A stretch of 6,392 nucleotides of DNA, from NCBI GenBank assembly GCA_025351545.1, contig JANXVQ010000327.1:1-6392 (forward strand). The letters run 5' to 3'. This DNA comes from Spirosoma sp. GTDB lineage: Bacteria > Bacteroidota > Bacteroidia > Cytophagales > Spirosomataceae. Shown here piece by piece: positions 5,782 through 6,392 of this stretch (within the stretch, counting starts at the first letter, position 1; every line of letters begins with the position of its first letter). A program made the position numbers and the translations under genes. The notes under the pieces are model-generated. The model saw only the letters and a list, made by a program, of their open reading frames with translations, was not told where the DNA came from and did not search any database.

Positions 5782-6392
5782 ATGAAAACCGTAGATTCCT
5801 ACAATTTTGCCGGTAAGAAAGCCCTCGTTCGGGTAGACTTCAACGTGCCACTCGATAAAGAGTACAACATTACTGACGACACCCGTATAAAGGCGACAAT
5901 CCCGACAGTTCTAAAAATCGTGAACGACGGTGGCTCGGCCATTCTGATGTCGCACCTGGGTCGGCCGAAGGGTGGTCCCGAAGAAAAATATTCGCTTAAA
6001 CACTTATTGCCCGCCCTGAAAGAAGCATTTGGCCGCGAGGTGAAATTTGCTGAAGACTGCATTGGGCAGTCGGCTACCGACCTGGCTGCCAGCTTGCAAC
6101 CGGGTGAAATCCTGCTGCTTGAAAATCTGCGATTTTATAAAGAGGAAGAAAAAGGTGATGTTGGCTTTGCCGAAAAACTGGCGAAACTCGGCGATGTTTG
6201 GGTTAACGACGCTTTCGGGACGGCGCACCGCGCCCACGCATCAACGGCTGTAATGGGCCGGTTTTTTCAGGATCGGGTAGCTGGTTACGTTATGCTGGCG
6301 GAGTTAGTCAATGCCAAAAAGATTCTGGAAGAAGCCCAACGGCCTTTTACAGCCATCATGGGCGGAGCCAAAATCTCCGACAAAATCCTGAT
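5782..6392 (+). CDS. pgk: Phosphoglycerate kinase (partial, 3' end beyond window)
   Basis: The first 203 codons of pgk are present and the gene runs off the right edge; the full enzyme is usually near 395-400 residues. It transfers phosphate from 1,3-bisphosphoglycerate to ADP in cytosolic glycolysis and works in reverse in gluconeogenesis. Visible family motifs are VRVDFNVP (16-23), the substrate arginine R35 in [19 protein letters not shown] (57-64), [13 protein letters not shown] with R117, [15 protein letters not shown] with R150, and MGGAKISDK (193-201), which leads into the nucleotide-binding domain. This is the whole 3-phosphoglycerate-binding N-terminal domain. The start at ATG 5782 fits the family N-terminus, and no Shine-Dalgarno sequence is present. 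A strong promoter match lies 32 bp upstream. The gene is in the same direction as vapBC but appears independently transcribed. Confidence 0.97.
   Translation, partial: MKTVDSYNFAGKKALVRVDFNVPLDKEYNITDDTRIKATIPTVLKIVNDGGSAILMSHLGRPKGGPEEKYSLKHLLPALKEAFGREVKFAEDCIGQSATDLAASLQPGEILLLENLRFYKEEEKGDVGFAEKLAKLGDVWVNDAFGTAHRAHASTAVMGRFFQDRVAGYVMLAELVNAKKILEEAQRPFTAIMGGAKISDKIL

Overview
The window looks like a chromosomal segment from a Bacteroidota bacterium, most likely of the Cytophagales (Spirosoma or Dyadobacter type). This is inferred from protein character, roughly balanced base composition, near absence of Shine-Dalgarno sequences, and two perfect matches to the Bacteroidota -7 promoter element TAnnTTTG. 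Nothing visible fixes the genus.

Layout from left to right. (1) Bases 1-1031, minus strand: an ECF-type sigma factor overlaps by 11 nt with a four-helix membrane protein that runs off the left edge. They look like a translationally coupled regulatory pair. (2) Bases 1129-2817, minus strand: a large nuclease with a C-terminal VRR-NUC domain, matching bacterial FAN1-type structure-specific DNA repair nucleases in length and motif order. (3) Bases 2848-5048, plus strand, divergent from the nuclease across only 30 bp: two multi-span membrane proteins in tandem. The first is DUF2157-like. The second has a glycine-rich tail, and its N-terminal end appears to be separated from it by a 1-nt frameshift. 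(4) Bases 5049-5697, plus strand: a compact type II toxin-antitoxin module of the VapBC family, with its own promoter embedded in an array of repeated half-sites. (5) From base 5743: a promoter and the 5' two-thirds or less of pgk (phosphoglycerate kinase), cut by the right edge.

The genes do not form one pathway. The window is a patchwork: housekeeping glycolysis (pgk), DNA repair (FAN1-like), a signalling pair (sigma factor plus membrane partner), an uncharacterised membrane pair and an accessory toxin-antitoxin module set just upstream of pgk. There is no stretch over 300 bp without a gene. No RNA gene, CRISPR array, insertion sequence or attachment site was seen. I find no clearly new biological system. 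The items best worth a second look are the phased operator-like array at vapBC, the apparent frameshift at 3854-3936, and a perfect 12-bp inverted repeat inside the DUF2157-like gene.
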